A DNA stretch of 7,794 bases from contig JALSNT010000565.1 of assembly GCA_026986885.1 (NCBI GenBank), forward strand, positions 1 through 7,794, written 5' to 3'. Made by a program: the position numbers and the translations under genes. The stretch is from Desulfobulbaceae bacterium (lineage in GTDB: Bacteria > Desulfobacterota > Desulfobulbia > Desulfobulbales > Desulfobulbaceae). Positions 5,791 to 7,794 of this stretch are shown here, in pieces. The notes beneath the pieces were generated by a model, which worked only from the letters and a program-made list of their open reading frames with translations, did no database searches and was not told where the DNA came from. How positions within the stretch are numbered: the first letter of the stretch is position 1; every line of letters starts with the position of its first letter.

Positions 5791-5812
5791 AAAATATAGT
5801 ATCTAATATTTT
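5791..5812. repeat. AT-rich dyad abutting the hom promoter
   Basis: AAAATAT (5791-5797) and ATATTTT (5806-5812) form a perfect 7-bp inverted repeat with an 8-base spacer. The right arm touches the -35 element of the hom promoter, and the dyad sits between the two divergent promoters. It could be an UP-like element or an operator. AT-rich dyads also arise by chance. Confidence 0.3.
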
Positions 5813-5840
5813 TGACATTGCGCTTGAAAGAGGGTACAAG
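5812..5840 (+). promoter_or_regulatory. Candidate sigma-70 promoter for hom
   Basis: A perfect TTGACA (5812-5817) is followed after exactly 17 bp by TACAAG (5835-5840, four of six to TATAAT). Transcription would start near 5847, leaving a leader of about 60 nt before the hom ATG at 5907. The leader is A-rich near its 3' end and shows no attenuator-like terminator. Confidence 0.6.
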
Positions 5841-5906
5841 TTGGCGGCAACCGGCAGGTTTTCGTTGGAAAATAAATTTTAGAAAAAAAATAGTTAAATA
5901 GAACTG

Positions 5907-7211
5907 ATGAATGAGATACGGGTAGGATTGATCGGATTTGGAACCGTGGGCAGCGGCCTGGCCGAAGTGATGCTGGCACAGAAAGAACGGCTGGAAAAGA
6001 GAAGCGGCCTGTCCTTACGACTGGCTGCGGTTGCCGATATCAACATAGACAAATTGCCGCCCCGGTTTGGCGATGTTTTCCTGAGCCGGGATGCGATGGA
6101 GCTGATCCATGACCCTGATATTGATATCATTGTTGAATTGATCGGCGGCATCCAGCCTGCCAAGAAATTTGTCATGGCGGCCATTGCGGCGGGTAAGCAT
6201 GTGGTGACCGCCAATAAGGCACTGCTTTCGCAGGAGGGTCGGGATATCTTTTCCGCAGCGGCAAAAAAGGGCGTTGAGGTCGGTTTTGAGGCCAGCGTCG
6301 GCGGCGGCATTCCGGTCATCAAATCACTCAAAGAAGGGCTGGTGGCCAATAAAATTCTCTCCATAATGGGGATTATGAATGGAACGGCCAACTATATTCT
6401 TACCCGGATGACCGATGAAGGTGTTCCCTTTGATGTGGTACTGAAAGATGCCCAGGAGCAGGGCTTTGCCGAGGCCGATCCGACCTATGACATTGAGGGA
6501 ATAGACACGGCCCATAAACTTGCCATTCTCATGACCATGGCCTATGGCATGAATATCACCCATAATGATATTGCCACCGAAGGCATTTCGCAGATCAAGC
6601 CCATGGACATTGATTTTGCCCGGGAATTCGGCTGTCGGATCAAGTTGCTGGCCATCAGCCGCAATCACGATGATCATGTGGAGGCCAGGGTTCATCCGAC
6701 CATGGTGCCCGAGAGCCATCTGCTGGCCAAGATTGACGGCGCCTTTAATGCCATCCATTTTACCGGTGATATGGTGGGTAATGTTCTGCTTTACGGCCTG
6801 GGCGCCGGTAAAATGCCGACCGGCTCTGCCGTGGCCGCCGATATTGTGGATATTGCCCGTGATATCCATGCCGGTTCCGTTGGTCGGGTGCCGTCGCTCT
6901 CCTATCTGCCGGAAAATATCGGCAAGCGGAAAATTACCCCCATTGCTGAATTATCCTGCCCCTATTATTTCAGGATTACTGCCAGGGATGAGCCTGGTGT
7001 GTTGTCTGCAGTCGCGGGCATCCTCAGCAGCCATGCGATCAGTATCGAGTCCGTTATTCAGAAAGGGCGCAAGCAGGTCGGTCCGGTGGCCATAGTCATG
7101 CGTACGCATACGGCAAAAGAATCGGCGGTGCAGGCGGCTCTGCAGGAAATTGATGCCCTTGATGTGGTAGCTGCGTCGACGGTGAAAATACGAATGCTTG
7201 AGGATGAGTAA
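5907..7211 (+). CDS. hom: Homoserine dehydrogenase with C-terminal ACT domain
   Basis: Hom reduces aspartate semialdehyde to homoserine with NAD(P)H, the branch to threonine and methionine. In the 434 residues, the Rossmann motif GFGTVGSG is at 10-17, VTANKALLS at 100-108, GFEASVGGGIPVI at 126-138 and GIMNGTANYILTRM at 155-168. GFAEADPTYDIEGIDTAHKLAIL then runs from 186 to 208. Glu189, Asp195, Asp200 and Lys204 reproduce the 6-5-4 spacing of yeast E208, D214, D219 and K223. Residues about 353-430 (YYFRITARDEPGVLSAVAG, then ESVIQKG) are an ACT domain, the usual threonine-feedback module. The ATG at 5907 is set by the family N-terminus. No Shine-Dalgarno is seen and the region upstream is A-rich. 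A promoter lies at 5812-5840. The next gene begins 21 nt after the stop, so cotranscription is likely. Confidence 0.97.
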   Translation: MNEIRVGLIGFGTVGSGLAEVMLAQKERLEKRSGLSLRLAAVADINIDKLPPRFGDVFLSRDAMELIHDPDIDIIVELIGGIQPAKKFVMAAIAAGKHVVTANKALLSQEGRDIFSAAAKKGVEVGFEASVGGGIPVIKSLKEGLVANKILSIMGIMNGTANYILTRMTDEGVPFDVVLKDAQEQGFAEADPTYDIEGIDTAHKLAILMTMAYGMNITHNDIATEGISQIKPMDIDFAREFGCRIKLLAISRNHDDHVEARVHPTMVPESHLLAKIDGAFNAIHFTGDMVGNVLLYGLGAGKMPTGSAVAADIVDIARDIHAGSVGRVPSLSYLPENIGKRKITPIAELSCPYYFRITARDEPGVLSAVAGILSSHAISIESVIQKGRKQVGPVAIVMRTHTAKESAVQAALQEIDALDVVAASTVKIRMLEDE

Positions 7212-7232
7212 TCCTCCACGGTTGAAGTGCGG

Positions 7233-7794
7233 ATGAAGTATATTTTAATTATAGGTGACGGTATGGGTGATGAGCCCATTGCCGAGCTTAATGGCAAGAC
7301 ACCGCTTGCCGCTGCCGCGACTCCTGTTATGGACCGGCTGGCAAAGGCGGGCGAACAGATGCTGGTGCGCACCGTGCCCAAGGGGTATCCACCCGGCAGT
7401 GACGTGGCCAATCTCTCCCTGTTAGGCTATGCTCCTGAAAAATATTATACGGGGCGGGCACCGCTTGAGGCCGCTTCCATGGGTATTGATATTGCAGCCG
7501 ATGAACTTGCCTTTCGCTGTAATCTCGTCACCCTGGAACATAACAATGACCGGATAATCATGCGCGATTACAGTGCCGGTCATATTACCACCAGGGAAAG
7601 TACGGAACTTATCAGGGCGGTGCAGCGGCAATGCGGAACGGACCGGATTACCCTGTATCCCGGTATCAGTTATCGGCATCTCCTGGTGCTGAAGGGCGAG
7701 CCGCCCGGGCTGACAACGGTTCCGCCCCATGATCACCTGGATCTGGATGTCACCGACTTTTATGAGAAATATCTGCAGGTTGATTACCTGAAAG
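7233..7794 (+). CDS. ApgM-type phosphoglycerate mutase-like protein, candidate homoserine kinase; truncated by window edge
   Basis: From ATG 7233 the frame stays open to the right edge, giving 187 residues of a protein that usually has about 400. The start MKYILIIGDGMGDEP carries the metal-ligand Asp9 of the alkaline-phosphatase superfamily. Residues 52-66 (YPPGSDVANLSLLGY) contain Ser56 in the position of the phosphorylated nucleophile. YYTGRAPLEAASMGI at 71-85 and the SAGHITT block near 114-120 are typical of archaeal-type cofactor-independent phosphoglycerate mutase (ApgM). A subset of this family sits beside threonine genes and has been proposed as a homoserine kinase (TIGRFAM 'proposed homoserine kinase'). 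Placement 21 nt after hom favours that reading, but glycolytic mutase activity is the alternative. The fragment does not show which. The Shine-Dalgarno is weak. Confidence 0.88.
   Translation, partial: MKYILIIGDGMGDEPIAELNGKTPLAAAATPVMDRLAKAGEQMLVRTVPKGYPPGSDVANLSLLGYAPEKYYTGRAPLEAASMGIDIAADELAFRCNLVTLEHNNDRIIMRDYSAGHITTRESTELIRAVQRQCGTDRITLYPGISYRHLLVLKGEPPGLTTVPPHDHLDLDVTDFYEKYLQVDYLK

Noticed and set aside
5841..5906. Lysine/threonine-type riboswitch or attenuator in the hom leader
   Set aside because: The leader is short and A-rich, with only a 4-bp AACC/GGTT stem, no Thr/Ile-rich leader peptide and no terminator.
6324..6869. Minus-strand 181-codon frame opposite hom, rich in Gly, His and Ile
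   Set aside because: It mirrors the conserved catalytic part of homoserine dehydrogenase and has no start context or motif of its own.

Overview
The window holds nine genes and looks like chromosomal core metabolism of a Gram-negative anaerobe, most likely Desulfobacterota and possibly Desulfobulbales-like. This placement is an inference. It rests on GmhA (LPS heptose synthesis implies an outer membrane), HemC followed by a fused CobA-HemD enzyme, an adenylate kinase with a Cys-containing LID, and a homoserine dehydrogenase followed by an ApgM-type enzyme. I saw no tRNA, rRNA, insertion sequence, phage gene or CRISPR array.

Layout. Positions 1-273 (+) are the C-terminal end of a histidine-phosphatase family protein, which converges on the next gene. 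From 303 to 5646 everything is on the minus strand. In transcription order (right to left) this is adk, a rho-independent terminator, gmhA, a conserved protein of uncertain function with deoxyhypusine-synthase-like features, a small dyad, hemC, a cobA-hemD fusion, and a small CULT-domain (cereblon-like) protein. A divergent intergenic region (5647-5906) carries candidate promoters for adk (-) and hom (+) plus several inverted repeats. On the plus strand follow hom and, 21 bp later, the start of an ApgM-like gene that runs off the right edge.

How the genes fit together. HemC makes hydroxymethylbilane. The HemD half of the fusion closes it to uroporphyrinogen III, and the CobA half methylates that to precorrin-2 for siroheme, cobalamin or siroheme-dependent heme synthesis. 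The hemC and cobA-hemD genes overlap by 4 bp. The CULT gene overlaps cobA-hemD by about 32 bp, so the three probably form one translationally coupled unit. Hom and the ApgM-like protein probably form a threonine-branch pair, with the second a candidate non-canonical homoserine kinase.

The most striking item is the CULT protein. It is a bacterial stand-alone relative of the thalidomide-binding domain of human cereblon, with the two zinc CxxC pairs and the tri-tryptophan cage at exactly the human spacing. Its position at the end of a tetrapyrrole operon is a functional clue that I have not seen explained.
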